A stretch of 64,000 bases of DNA, from assembly GCA_963759095.1 (NCBI GenBank), contig CAVWYF010000018.1, positions 1-64,000 on the forward strand, read 5' to 3'. Positions 15,836 to 25,210 of the stretch are shown here, piece by piece. The translations under genes were made by a program, and so were the position numbers. The first letter of the stretch is position 1; each line of letters begins with the position of its first letter. The stretch is from Anderseniella sp963759095. Its GTDB lineage: Bacteria; Pseudomonadota; Alphaproteobacteria; Rhizobiales; Aestuariivirgaceae. Under the pieces are notes generated by a model. The model worked only from the letters and a program-made list of their open reading frames with translations. It made no database searches and was not told where the DNA came from.

Positions 15836-17419
15836 ATGAAAAAGACGATCTATTCACTCGTTCTGGCCAGTGTGATGGGCATGTCCGCCGTTGCCGCCAG
15901 TGCTGAAACACTCACGGTTGGTGTGCGTGGCGGCCCTGAATCAATGGATCCGCACTACTCCGCGCTGGGGCCGCAGGCCGATGCCGTAAAGCATATTTTC
16001 GATCCGCTGGTGTGGACCGGCGATGACCTTCAGCTTGAACCTGGTCTCGCGACATCCTGGAAGGCGGTTGATGCAGATACCTGGGAGTTCAAACTGCGCG
16101 AAGGGGTGAAATTTCATGACGGTTCCGACTTCGATGCAGACGATGTGAAATTCTCCATAGACCGTATTCCCAAAGTGACTGGTCCCACGACCACTGAAAT
16201 TTATGTTCGCCGTGTGAAGCAGGTTGAGATTGTGGATCCCTACACGATCCATATCCATACCAATGGCACAGCGGCGACGCTGCCCTATGATTTCGTGCGT
16301 CTGTTCATCGTGTCGTCCGACGCGGCCAAGGACTACTCAACCTCCGAGACAAGTGCTGAAGGGTTCAATTCCGGCAAGGCAGCGATTGGAACCGGACCCT
16401 TCAAGTATGTGTCGTGGGAGCCCAAGGGCAGCCTGGTCATGGAGCGGTTTGACGGTTACTGGCGTGGTGCTGCACCCTGGGAAAAAGTGATCCGCCGTGA
16501 AATTTCGGATGACTCGTCCCGACTGGCAGCCCTAAAGGCAGGCGATGTCGACGTGATCAACTATGTGTCCTCTGCAGATTACCGGTCGCTCGGCACTGAT
16601 CCGAAAATCAAGACGTTTCTTGGCGATTCGGTCTATGTGATGAACCTGCAGCTCGACCAGCGTGAGGTCACACCAAAGGTGCGGGCCAAGGACGGCAGCA
16701 AACTGGACAAGAACCCGTTGCGCGATGCACGGGTGCGCGAAGCGATCGATATCGCCATCGACCGTCAGACCATGGTTGATGTGGTTCTGGAAGGGCTTGG
16801 TAAACCGGCCAACCAGATGATGCCCCTGGGCTTCTTCGGATCGTCGGAAAAAATCCCGACCCCTGAATACAATGTGGACAAGGCCAAGGCTCTTCTGAAA
16901 GAGGCCGGCTATCCTGACGGCTTCCAGATCGACCTGCACTGCACCAATGACCGGTTGCCGGGCGATGGTGCAATCTGCGAAGGCCTGGGCCAGATGTTTG
17001 CCCAGATCGGCATTGATACCAATGTCAATGCAATCTCGAAAACGGTGTATTTCCCGACCCAGGCGCGCAAGGAATATTCAGTGTTCATGAACGGCTGGGG
17101 CACGCTCACCGGCGAAGCCTCCTACACACTGGGATCACTGGCTCATTCACCCAACAAAGAAGTGAAGATGGGTGCGTTTAACCGTATCGGCTATCACAAT
17201 GACGATGTTGACAAGCTGATGCAGGCTGGTGTGCAGGAAGCGGATGCCGACAAGCGCCGGTCGCTGTTCGAACAGGCAATGGAGAAAACCATGGCAGATC
17301 GTGCCTACATCTCTATTGTGGTTCTTCAGGCTGTCTGGGCAGGCCGTTCCGACAAGGTCGTCGTCACGCCGCGTGCAGACGAGGAAACGCTGGCGTATTT
17401 CATCAAGCCCGCGAAGTAG
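15836..17419 (+). CDS. Peptide-type ABC transporter substrate-binding protein (family 5)
   Basis: A 527-residue precursor begins with a Sec signal peptide of about 23 residues (MKKTIYSLVLASVMG..AASA) and continues as a family 5 (DppA/OppA) binding protein. Marks include LEPGLATSWKAVD, WEFKLREGVKFHDG, the central GTGPFKYVSWEPKG and VREAIDIAIDRQ. It should bind its ligand in the periplasm and deliver it to the two permeases encoded next. ATG 15836 is chosen because it follows AAGGGGA and begins the signal peptide; the frame is open further upstream without signal features. The nearby hydrolases suggest a peptide, amide or opine ligand. Confidence 0.92.
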   Translation: MKKTIYSLVLASVMGMSAVAASAETLTVGVRGGPESMDPHYSALGPQADAVKHIFDPLVWTGDDLQLEPGLATSWKAVDADTWEFKLREGVKFHDGSDFDADDVKFSIDRIPKVTGPTTTEIYVRRVKQVEIVDPYTIHIHTNGTAATLPYDFVRLFIVSSDAAKDYSTSETSAEGFNSGKAAIGTGPFKYVSWEPKGSLVMERFDGYWRGAAPWEKVIRREISDDSSRLAALKAGDVDVINYVSSADYRSLGTDPKIKTFLGDSVYVMNLQLDQREVTPKVRAKDGSKLDKNPLRDARVREAIDIAIDRQTMVDVVLEGLGKPANQMMPLGFFGSSEKIPTPEYNVDKAKALLKEAGYPDGFQIDLHCTNDRLPGDGAICEGLGQMFAQIGIDTNVNAISKTVYFPTQARKEYSVFMNGWGTLTGEASYTLGSLAHSPNKEVKMGAFNRIGYHNDDVDKLMQAGVQEADADKRRSLFEQAMEKTMADRAYISIVVLQAVWAGRSDKVVVTPRADEETLAYFIKPAK

Positions 17420-17485
17420 CATGAATAAACGGGATGCTCCGGCAGGAGTATCCCGCTCCTCTCAGATACGGATATTGCGGCATCG

Positions 17486-18460
17486 ATGTCAGGTTTCATC
17501 ATCCAGCGACTGCTGCAGGCCATTGTCGTAATGGCGGTGATGTCGGTGATCGTGTTCGCCGGCATCTATTCCATCGGAAACCCGCTGGAGATACTGATCC
17601 CGCCCGAAGCGACGCAAGATGTTCGTGAACGCACCATTGCCCGCTTCGGCCTGGACCGGCCGGTTGTCGAACAATACTTCCTCTACATCCGCAATCTGTT
17701 GCAGGGCGATCTGGGACGTTCCTACATCTATAATGAACCGGTGCTGCACCTGATATCCGGCCGCCTGCCGGCAACCATAGAGCTTGTCCTGGTCTCCGTG
17801 CTTGGTGCGTTGTTCATTGGTGTGCCGCTGGGCATGCTGGCCGGTTACCGGCCCGACGCATGGTCTTCTCGGATTATCATGGCTGTCTCGATCCTCGGTT
17901 TTTCGGTGCCGACATTCTGGGTCGGCCTGATCCTGATACTTACCTTTGCCGTTGAGCTCGGCTGGCTGCCGTCCGGCGGGCGCGGCGATACGGCTGAGCT
18001 GTTCGGTACGGCGTGGAGCTTCCTTACCTTGAACGGCTGGTCGCACCTGGCGTTGCCTGCCATCAACCTGGCGCTGTTCAAGCTCGCCATCATGATACGG
18101 CTGGCGCGGGCGGGCACGCGTGAGGTCATGCTGGGCGATACCGTGAAGTTTGCCCGTGCCGCCGGCCTGTCGGAATGGACCATCATGACACGCCATGTGC
18201 TGAAACTGATCTCGATTCCCATCGTCACCGTGTTCGGGCTCGAGCTGGGCTCGACGCTTGCCTTTGCAGTGGTGACGGAGACGATCTTTTCCTGGCCTGG
18301 CGTCGGCAAGCTGATCATCGATTCCATCAAGAATCTCGACCGGCCCGTGATGATGGCCTACCTCATGTTAACGGCAGGATTGTTCGTGACCATCAATCTG
18401 GTGGTCGATCTGGTCTATGCACTCCTCGATCCGCGCCTGCGCAGAGGGGGAGCAGCATGA
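17486..18460 (+). CDS. Peptide-type ABC transporter permease, DppB-like
   Basis: This 324-residue inner-membrane protein has the long first helix and periplasmic loop of DppB/OppB proteins, then five more membrane segments. The EAA loop, which contacts the ATPases, is seen in RAGTREVMLGDTVKFARAAGLSE. PTFWVGLILILTFA and WPGVGKLIIDSI are family hallmarks. Its TGA stop overlaps the ATG of the next permease by 4 nt, indicating coupled translation. It works as a heterodimer with the DppC-like protein. Substrate specificity is set by the binding protein. Confidence 0.93.
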   Translation: MSGFIIQRLLQAIVVMAVMSVIVFAGIYSIGNPLEILIPPEATQDVRERTIARFGLDRPVVEQYFLYIRNLLQGDLGRSYIYNEPVLHLISGRLPATIELVLVSVLGALFIGVPLGMLAGYRPDAWSSRIIMAVSILGFSVPTFWVGLILILTFAVELGWLPSGGRGDTAELFGTAWSFLTLNGWSHLALPAINLALFKLAIMIRLARAGTREVMLGDTVKFARAAGLSEWTIMTRHVLKLISIPIVTVFGLELGSTLAFAVVTETIFSWPGVGKLIIDSIKNLDRPVMMAYLMLTAGLFVTINLVVDLVYALLDPRLRRGGAA

Positions 18461-19374
18461 GCGATCCTGCCATGAAACCATTGCCGGGTATTTCGCCCAA
18501 GGCCATATCGCCATGGCGGGACCTGTGGTGGCGGTTTTGCGAAGACCGGGTGGCGCTGTTTGCATTTGGCGTGGTAGTGCTGCTGGTGACGATGGCGCTG
18601 TTTGCGCCGCTGATCTCACCGCAAAACCCTTATGATTTGTCCGGCCTGTCGCTGCGCGATGCAAGGCGGCCACCGGGATTTGTCGGTTCGGGTGGCTATA
18701 CACACCTTCTGGGAACCGACGCGCAGGGCCGTGATCTTTTATCTGCCATTCTCTACGGCCTGCGGGTGTCATTGCAGATCGGCATTACCGCAGGTGCGGT
18801 GGCGCTGGTCATCGGCACCTCAATTGGTATTGCCGCAGCTTATGCGCGCGGATTTGTTGAAGCGATTCTGATGCGCATTGTGGACCTGCAGTTGTCGTTT
18901 CCACCCATATTGCTGGCACTGGTGCTGGTGGCGCTGCTGGGCCAGGGCCAGGCGCAACTGGTGACGGCGCTGGTTGCCGCGCAATATGCCTATTTTGCGC
19001 GCACCGCATTTGGTGCGGCCTCGGCCGAACGCTCAAAAGACTATGTGGAAGCAGCTGCCGCCACGCCGCTTTCGGCACGACGCATCGTGTTCCGCCATAT
19101 CCTGCCCAACGCCATGCCGGCGCTCATTGTGGTTGCCACGGTCCAGATTGCCTATGCCATCGCCCTGGAGGCAACACTGTCGTTCCTGGGGCTCGGCCTG
19201 CCGGTCACCGAACCATCGCTCGGCATGCTGATTTCCAACGGCGTGAAATACATGATGAGCGGCAGAACATGGATGTCCGTCTATCCGGGCATCATGCTCA
19301 TCATCCTCATTGTCGCAATCAACATGGTTGGCGATCATTTGCGTGACATCCTCAATCCGAGGCTCGACAAATGA
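18457..19374 (+). CDS. Peptide-type ABC transporter permease, DppC-like
   Basis: This is a 305-residue permease with the DppC/OppC N-terminal domain (WWRFCEDRVALFAFGVVVLL), the HLLGTDAQGRDLLS motif, and an EAA loop in RSKDYVEAAAATPLSARRIVFRHILPNA. FLGLGLP and GDHLRDILNPRL close the family pattern. The true start is ATG 18457, which overlaps the previous stop; the frame open before it is a by-product of the upstream gene. The stop overlaps the ATPase gene by 4 nt. It pairs with the DppB-like subunit in the inner membrane. Confidence 0.93.
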   Translation: MSDPAMKPLPGISPKAISPWRDLWWRFCEDRVALFAFGVVVLLVTMALFAPLISPQNPYDLSGLSLRDARRPPGFVGSGGYTHLLGTDAQGRDLLSAILYGLRVSLQIGITAGAVALVIGTSIGIAAAYARGFVEAILMRIVDLQLSFPPILLALVLVALLGQGQAQLVTALVAAQYAYFARTAFGAASAERSKDYVEAAAATPLSARRIVFRHILPNAMPALIVVATVQIAYAIALEATLSFLGLGLPVTEPSLGMLISNGVKYMMSGRTWMSVYPGIMLIILIVAINMVGDHLRDILNPRLDK

Positions 19375-20348
19375 GCGCAGCCATCCTCGAAGTCACTGAC
19401 CTGAAAACTCACTTCTTCACGCGTGCCGGCGTGGTGAAAGCGGTTGACGGTGTATCGTTTTCGGTCGGACCCGGCGAAATCGTCGGGCTGGTTGGCGAAT
19501 CCGGTTCCGGCAAATCGGTCACGGGTTTTTCGCTGATGGGGCTGGTCGACCCGCCGGGGCGCATCGTCTCCGGATCGGTCAGGCTGGATGGCGAAGAGCT
19601 GATCGGCCTGTCATGGAACCAGCTCAGGGCGCTCAGAGGCTCGCGCATTGCGATGGTGTTTCAGGACCCGATGGCAACGCTCAATCCGGTGCTGACAATC
19701 GGCACCCAGATGCGGCTGGCCATCTCGGCACATGACAAGACCTCAAAACGGGCTGCGGATGCGCGCGCTGCGGCGGTGCTCACGCGGGTCGGAATCCCCG
19801 AGGCGCAGTCGCGGCTGGGAGCCTATCCGCATGAATTTTCCGGCGGCATGCGGCAGCGTGTGGCCATTGCAATCGCTCTGCTGCACGGTACGCAGGTGCT
19901 GATCGCCGATGAGCCGACAACGGCGCTGGATGTATCCATTCAGGCACAGATCCTGACCGAGATGCGGGATCTGGCAGCAGAGACCGGCACGGCGCTGGTG
20001 TGGATCAGTCACGATCTGGCGACAGTTTCGACGCTCGCCAGCCGGCTGCTGGTCATGTATGCCGGGCGCATCGTGGAGCAGGGGCCGGTTGCCGCTGTGC
20101 TGCGCGATCCGCGGCATCCTTATACGGCGGGCTTGTTACGGTCTCTGCCGGCAACTGCGAAACCGGGTGAAGATCTGTTTCAGATCCCGGGCACAACGCC
20201 ATCACTGCTTGATCCGCCGCCGGGGTGTCCGTTCCGCCCGCGCTGCGAGTATGCCAGCGAAGCGTGCATCGCAGACCCGCCGTTGGAAGTGAGCGGTGAG
20301 CGCGGGGTGCGCTGCTTCCATCCGCTGCATGAGGCACCAAGCGCATGA
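19371..20348 (+). CDS. Peptide-type ABC transporter ATPase, DppD-like
   Basis: This 325-residue ATPase has Walker A GESGSGKS, Q-loop FQDPMATLNP, signature FSGGMRQRVAIAIALL, Walker B VLIADEPTTALD and H-loop WISHDL. The C-terminal oligopeptide-transport domain (PGCPFRPRCEYASEAC) carries the Cys residues known in relatives to hold an iron-sulfur cluster. It overlaps both neighbours by 4 nt (ATGA). Together with the next protein it powers the importer from the cytoplasmic side. Confidence 0.93.
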   Translation: MSAAILEVTDLKTHFFTRAGVVKAVDGVSFSVGPGEIVGLVGESGSGKSVTGFSLMGLVDPPGRIVSGSVRLDGEELIGLSWNQLRALRGSRIAMVFQDPMATLNPVLTIGTQMRLAISAHDKTSKRAADARAAAVLTRVGIPEAQSRLGAYPHEFSGGMRQRVAIAIALLHGTQVLIADEPTTALDVSIQAQILTEMRDLAAETGTALVWISHDLATVSTLASRLLVMYAGRIVEQGPVAAVLRDPRHPYTAGLLRSLPATAKPGEDLFQIPGTTPSLLDPPPGCPFRPRCEYASEACIADPPLEVSGERGVRCFHPLHEAPSA

Positions 20349-21370
20349 TCGGTCCTGTCGACACCGGTGACGATACGCTGCAGCCGCAGGGCTTTGTTCA
20401 TGTCCGCGATGCGCACAAGCATTTCGGCCCGCAACTGACGCTGGGCGACAGGATCGCTGCGAAGCTGGGCGCCCGTGTCGAAACCCGGTCGGTGCGCGCC
20501 GTGGACGGTGTCAGTCTCGATGTAACTCGAGGTGAAACTCTTGGGCTGGTCGGTGAGAGCGGGTGCGGCAAGTCCACGCTTGGCCGCATGGTTGCCGGCA
20601 TTCTGACACCGAGTTCCGGGAGTGTCGCCGTCGATGGTGCACCCGTCATGCAGGACGGGCAGAAGATCGACACCCGGGTGCAGATGATTTTCCAGGACCC
20701 GTTCGCCTCTCTCGACCCGCGCATGCGTGTTGGCGATATTATCGCAGAAGGACCGCTGGCGCATGGGCTGACCAGCAAGACCGGGCAGGTCGGTTATGTG
20801 GCGGGTTATCTGGAGCGCGCCGGGCTTGATGCAAGCCTGGTACGGCGGTTTCCGCACCAGTTTTCCGGCGGCCAGCGCCAGAGGATCGCCATTGCCCGGG
20901 CACTGGCCATGCAGCCTGAAGTGCTGGTGTGCGATGAGCCGGTGGCGTCGCTCGATGTTTCCATTCAGGCACAGATCATCAATCTGTTTCTCGCTTTGCA
21001 GCGTGATCTGGAATTGACGCTGATTTTCATCAGCCATGATCTTTCCGTGGTCCGTCACCTGTCTGACCGGGTGGCCGTCATGTATCTCGGCCGCATTGTC
21101 GAGGAGGGACCTGCCGAACAGGTCTACACCGCACCGGCGCATCCCTACACGAAAGGGCTGCTCGCCAGCGTTCCGCGTCTCGTACTTGATGAGACCGAGC
21201 TGGTGACACTGGATGCAATCGAGGGCGAGATACCCTCGCCTCTGTCGCCGCCGAAGGGTTGCAATTTCAATCCCCGCTGTCCCCTGGCTGAAACGCGCTG
21301 CGTGCGTGATGATCCTGAGTTGCGGCTTGTGCGAACCGGTCATCTGGCTGCCTGCCACTTCGCGGAATGA
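20345..21370 (+). CDS. Peptide-type ABC transporter ATPase, DppF-like
   Basis: This 341-residue ATPase is the second of the pair. Walker A is GESGCGKST, Q-loop FQDPFASLDPR, signature FSGGQRQRIAIARAL, Walker B VLVCDEPVASLD and H-loop FISHDL. The C-terminal domain has GCNFNPRCPLAETRC. The N-terminal 45 residues are somewhat long and variable (RDAHKHFGPQLTLGDRIAAKL). It ends the five-gene importer operon; MnmD is convergent 8 bp beyond. All core residues are present, so the importer should be functional. Confidence 0.93.
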   Translation: MIGPVDTGDDTLQPQGFVHVRDAHKHFGPQLTLGDRIAAKLGARVETRSVRAVDGVSLDVTRGETLGLVGESGCGKSTLGRMVAGILTPSSGSVAVDGAPVMQDGQKIDTRVQMIFQDPFASLDPRMRVGDIIAEGPLAHGLTSKTGQVGYVAGYLERAGLDASLVRRFPHQFSGGQRQRIAIARALAMQPEVLVCDEPVASLDVSIQAQIINLFLALQRDLELTLIFISHDLSVVRHLSDRVAVMYLGRIVEEGPAEQVYTAPAHPYTKGLLASVPRLVLDETELVTLDAIEGEIPSPLSPPKGCNFNPRCPLAETRCVRDDPELRLVRTGHLAACHFAE

Positions 21371-21378
21371 GCCCGGAC

Positions 21379-22074
21379 TCAGGGTAGTTTTCGCCCCAGC
21401 AGCATCTCGCGCTTGCCGGCAAAACCCTTGCGTATGGTGACGGCAAATCCTGCTGCCTGCAGGTTTCTGCGCACCTGGGCGGCGGCGGTGTAGGTTGCAA
21501 AGCTGCCGTTTGCGGCTGTGTGGTCATAGACCTGCTGCATCAGATCCGGGCCCCACATGTCCGGGTTCCTGGCGGGCGAGAAGCCATCCAGATACCAAGC
21601 GTCAGCCAGTCCGTCCCAATGAGCAAGGGTTACTTCAGCTTTCCCGTGAATGACCTGAAGCCTGGTCTGTTCATCCATCCGCCACAGTGCCGGCAGCGTT
21701 TGCAGGTCCCGCCATCGGGATATGAGAGCCTCGCAGAGCGGTTTCAGGGTTTCCCACGGCACCAGCGCGCGGGCCATGTCATCTGCGCTGATCGGGTAGG
21801 CTTCAAATGATGTGAACACCAGCTGTTGTGACGGTGAACGCTCAGCAATCCAGTGGCGCCACGTTTCCAGGAAGTTAAGCCCGGTGCCGAAGCCGAGTTC
21901 GGCAATGGCAAAATGCGCGGCATTGGCCCAGCGTTCCGGCAAACCGTTACCATCCAAGAACACGTAGGCTGTTTCAGCCTGGCCATTACCGCGCGAGTGG
22001 AAGGTGTCATCGAACATGGACGACCTGGGAGTATTGTCTGTTTCCCAGCTAATGTTGTGTTTGATCGTTTTCAT
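21379..22074 (-). CDS. mnmD: Stand-alone MnmD-type tRNA methyltransferase
   Basis: The 231-residue protein matches the methyltransferase half of MnmC. Marks are ISWETDNTPRSSMFDDTFHS at the N-terminus, the SAM motif AELGFGTGLNFLETW, and the C-terminal DAWYLDGFSPARNPDMW and GSFATYTAAAQVRRNLQAAGFAV. It should methylate the aminomethyl group at U34 of certain tRNAs (last step to mnm5s2U). I chose ATG 22074 because the family starts just before the ISWxxxxxP segment; in-frame starts upstream (22140, 22182) would run into the divergent gene. Its usual partner, an FAD oxidoreductase, is the next gene and is divergent. That gene is frameshifted here. Confidence 0.88.
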   Translation of the reverse strand: MKTIKHNISWETDNTPRSSMFDDTFHSRGNGQAETAYVFLDGNGLPERWANAAHFAIAELGFGTGLNFLETWRHWIAERSPSQQLVFTSFEAYPISADDMARALVPWETLKPLCEALISRWRDLQTLPALWRMDEQTRLQVIHGKAEVTLAHWDGLADAWYLDGFSPARNPDMWGPDLMQQVYDHTAANGSFATYTAAAQVRRNLQAAGFAVTIRKGFAGKREMLLGRKLP

Positions 22075-22151
22075 TTTCGGGTCGTGGAAACGTGACATTG
22101 TTCGAATGAGGTTTTCAGGTTCAAAAAACAGATTTGCCATATAGTCCGGCA

Positions 22152-23310
22152 ATGGCAGCATATTCAACCAGCATACCTGCAACGCCGGACGTTGTTATCA
22201 TTGGCGCAGGCGTGGTGGGCCTGTGGTGCGCGCTGAAGGCAAAGCAACGGGGCTTGAGCGCCGTCATAGTTGAAAAGGGACGGATCGGACAGGGCGCCAG
22301 CGGCGGCATACTGGGTGCGCTGATGCCGCATCGGCCCGTCAGCTGGGAGGATATCCAGGTCTTTCAGCTTGAGGCATTGCTGTCGCTGGAAACGGAAGTC
22401 GCACAGCTTGAAGCGGCAACCGGAATACGTTGCGGATACAGCAGATGCGGCCGGGCCATGCCCATCGATTTCAGACGCGTTCCTGGCAGAACACGAACAA
22501 TGGCAGGCAGGGTCGAGCAGGTTCTGGCCTGCAGCGTCCCCGTCCGGAACACCAATTGCATGGGGTATCTTGCGCGGTAAGCCGGACCCTGCCTGGCCGG
22601 CGCTGAAACCTGATTTCGTGGCTTACAGTTTTGACACCCTGAGCGCCCGCATAAATCCGCGCAGGCTTCTGGAGGCGCTTGTAGCCAGCGTTCAGCCTGA
22701 AATTGTTGTTGTCGAGAATTGCCCGGTGGCGGCAATCTCCGATAATGGCGAAGTATTGTTGGCAGACGGCGCGCGTCTGGCTCCCGACCGGATCATCGTG
22801 GCGGCGGGGCACGAAAGTTTCGGCCTGTTGCAACCGGCCATGCAATGTGAACTGGGCTGGGGCGTCAAGGGCCAGGCGGTATTGTTACGGCCGCAGGACC
22901 GGTCATTTGACGACATGCCGATCATTTACAGCGGTGGCATCTATGTGATCGCGCATGACGATGGCCTGGTGGCGGTTGGCTCAACGTCGCAGCGATATTT
23001 CAAAGATACCTGTGTTGACGAAGCCGTATCGCAAAAGCTCGTTCAGCGTGCCGTTGAACTTTGTCCGGATCTGGCCGGTGCAGACGTCGTGGAGCAATGG
23101 GCAGGCGTCCGCCCGCGAGCAGCCGGACGCGACCCCATTGTGGGACCGATGCCCGGTGCCCCCAACACCATCGTGGCATCCGGCGGCTTCAAGATAACGC
23201 TCGGCATAGCCCACAAGATGGCTGACGCGGCGCTGGACTTAGCCATGGGCAGCACATGCGAATTGCCACACAGCTTTGCGGTCGAGGCGCATGTTGCGAA
23301 AGTTGTGTGA
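22152..23310 (+). pseudogene. FAD-dependent oxidoreductase (DAO family), split by a frameshift
   Basis: The N-terminal part (22152 onward) has the FAD-binding motif VVIIGAGVVGLWCALKA and GASGGILGALMPHRP. It loses its sense after CGRAMPI near 22465 and stops at 22580. The remaining protein continues in the next frame from about 22465 (SDAFLAEHEQW) to 23310, including VGSTSQRYFKD, GVRPRAAGRDPIVG and GGFKITLGIAHKMAD. Moving from one frame to the other needs one extra base or two missing bases near 22455-22480. The family is the glycine-oxidase/MnmC(o)-like group. With mnmD next door it may be the oxidoreductase half of a split MnmC, now broken. A sequencing error is the main alternative. Confidence 0.8.
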
Positions 23311-23334
23311 AGCACGCGACTATTGGTTCACGCT

Positions 23335-24858
23335 CTACACAAGGTGCAATGCATCTGAGGCGTCAAACGCATACTCGAATGTGAACCATTTTTTCTTGTC
23401 GCTGCCGGTCTCTATCCTGAACGCCGTCACCAGCCGCTCGCCGTCTGTCTTCAGGTAAATGGTGCCGTAGACGCTGACGTTTGACCGGCCGAGATCCCAG
23501 ATATCATCCATGATCTTATCGCGCGTATTCGGGCTCGAGCTGTCCTTGAGATTCAGGACACGGCGCATTAATGACTCCACCATTTTCGCATCTTCCTTCT
23601 CACGGGTGGAACGTTGCAGTTCGGTGGACAGGATCACCGGTGTGTCTCCACGACCCAGCTTGCCCAGTCTGCCGAGCAGGTCCGGCCGCGGGTGAACATG
23701 GCCTTCCTCATCACCGGACGAAATTACGAAGGCTGCCGGAGACACCGTCTCCAGGAAGGCGTCGGTTACTTTCTCCGAGCCGTGGTGGCAGACTTTCATG
23801 ATGTCGGACCTGAACCATTTTGCGGCTTCGTCGATCATCTCCTGGTAAGCATCACTGCCTTTCTGTGGCATTCGGCTTTTCCCGGTGTAGTGCCGCAGCA
23901 GAAATTTTTCCGCCTTGTCATTCAGGTCGCCACCAAACAGCACCTTGAACTTGTCATAGTGCAGCCGAAGCAGGACGGAATGGCCGTTCTTGGTTTCTCC
24001 GTAACTGCCGATTTTTCTCAGCCGTGGCTTGCCATTACCATCAAACTCGACAACGGGACCAATTACCTCAATTGAGTATGCGCGGTCATCCGAAGGGGCG
24101 AACCCCGGCATCCAGGTGCGATCATCTTCTTTTACGCCGTGTTCCGTTGACAACATCGCGAAGTCATTGATCTTCGGGTTGTTCAGGGCGCTTTGCATCA
24201 CGTTGGGAAACACGAAATCCCCAACATCGATTCCATCTGCAAACAAGGCTTCGATCTCCGGCTTGCCGATTGCCAGGTCCGAGACGTAGCTGATGCCTGT
24301 CGCGGCATCCTTCGCATGCCCGCCGACTTTTTCAAACGTACCGGAGACGGGGCGTTCGGCCAGACCGTTGTGGTAGACGGTGTCGAAGCCGAAGCGCGGC
24401 GTGCTGAATATGGAGCCAAAGCCGCCATAATGGTCCTCGTCGGGGTGGGTGATGATGGCCGCATGGAACTGGAAATCTTCCTTGTAGGCGCCGAACCGTT
24501 TGGACAGGAAGGTGTGCATGTTGGCGTTGTCGCCGGCATCTATGACAATGACGGCCTCGCCATCATCGCGCTCGGGCGTGATAAGGACGGCACCGTCACC
24601 TTGCCCGACATCGAGAAATATGATCTCAAGCGGGCGCGTGTCAGATGTGTGGTCCTTGGGTATGAACAGTGTCTCGGGATGATCGCTGCTGGGTGCCCAG
24701 TTTACCCGGAGCCATCCGTCAGGTTCCTCACCATCAATGTTGAGCCAGTCGCCCCACAACACCTGCCGGACCTTCGTCGCGCGATTGGACTTGAACAGGT
24801 AAGTCTTGACCGTCTGGCCCCTGTTGTTCTTCGGCAATCCAACGAAACGATGTGTCAT
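23335..24858 (-). CDS. ComEC/Rec2-like MBL-fold hydrolase, stand-alone
   Basis: This 507-residue protein has an N-terminal region of about 70 residues that could be a small beta domain (RQVLWGDWLNIDG, WLRVNWAP). A metallo-beta-lactamase domain follows: LDVGQGDGAVLITP, the metal motif THPDEDHYGGF near residue 138, LFGGDLNDKAE, and KVCHHGSEKV. These are the marks of the ComEC/Rec2 hydrolase part, but without any membrane segments. Such soluble proteins are predicted metal-dependent hydrolases, perhaps on nucleic acids. Substrate and role are unknown. It lies alone between convergent and divergent genes. A defence role has been suggested for some relatives in gene islands, but nothing here proves it. 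Confidence 0.8.
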   Translation of the reverse strand: MTHRFVGLPKNNRGQTVKTYLFKSNRATKVRQVLWGDWLNIDGEEPDGWLRVNWAPSSDHPETLFIPKDHTSDTRPLEIIFLDVGQGDGAVLITPERDDGEAVIVIDAGDNANMHTFLSKRFGAYKEDFQFHAAIITHPDEDHYGGFGSIFSTPRFGFDTVYHNGLAERPVSGTFEKVGGHAKDAATGISYVSDLAIGKPEIEALFADGIDVGDFVFPNVMQSALNNPKINDFAMLSTEHGVKEDDRTWMPGFAPSDDRAYSIEVIGPVVEFDGNGKPRLRKIGSYGETKNGHSVLLRLHYDKFKVLFGGDLNDKAEKFLLRHYTGKSRMPQKGSDAYQEMIDEAAKWFRSDIMKVCHHGSEKVTDAFLETVSPAAFVISSGDEEGHVHPRPDLLGRLGKLGRGDTPVILSTELQRSTREKEDAKMVESLMRRVLNLKDSSSPNTRDKIMDDIWDLGRSNVSVYGTIYLKTDGERLVTAFRIETGSDKKKWFTFEYAFDASDALHLV

Positions 24859-25210
24859 GGCTGTCGCCTTTATTTGATGTGGTGTTTCCGGTCCGTCATC
24901 GTTGCAGACGTGAAAATGCTACAAGTCGCTTGATATTGGTCTTCCGTGTGACAGGTCTTTGGAAGACAAAAGGGGCCTGTAACCTGGCACAGGCTTTTGG
25001 CGCTCCGAGGTCTATCCGTGAAAACCTGAACTGGAGACGACATCGCCAGAAAGATAAACAGTATATTCCGTAGGGTCAAATAAACAGGTGCATTGCGCCG
25101 GTACCTGACACCACCATTACGAATTGCGGTGTGTTTGCCCATTGCAAAACGGCATGCGGCGGCGATATTGTCGGGCTTGCCCGGCGAATACAAATCGAGG
25201 ACAATGTGTA
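24859..25210. other. Intergenic region, no gene seen
   Basis: This 352-bp spacer separates the divergent MBL hydrolase and M20D amidohydrolase. It must hold both promoters. A small hairpin GCCTGT..ACAGGC occurs near 24976-24996. GAGGACA just before 25204 is the ribosome site of the amidohydrolase. I see no small gene, repeat or RNA of a known type. Confidence 0.5.
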
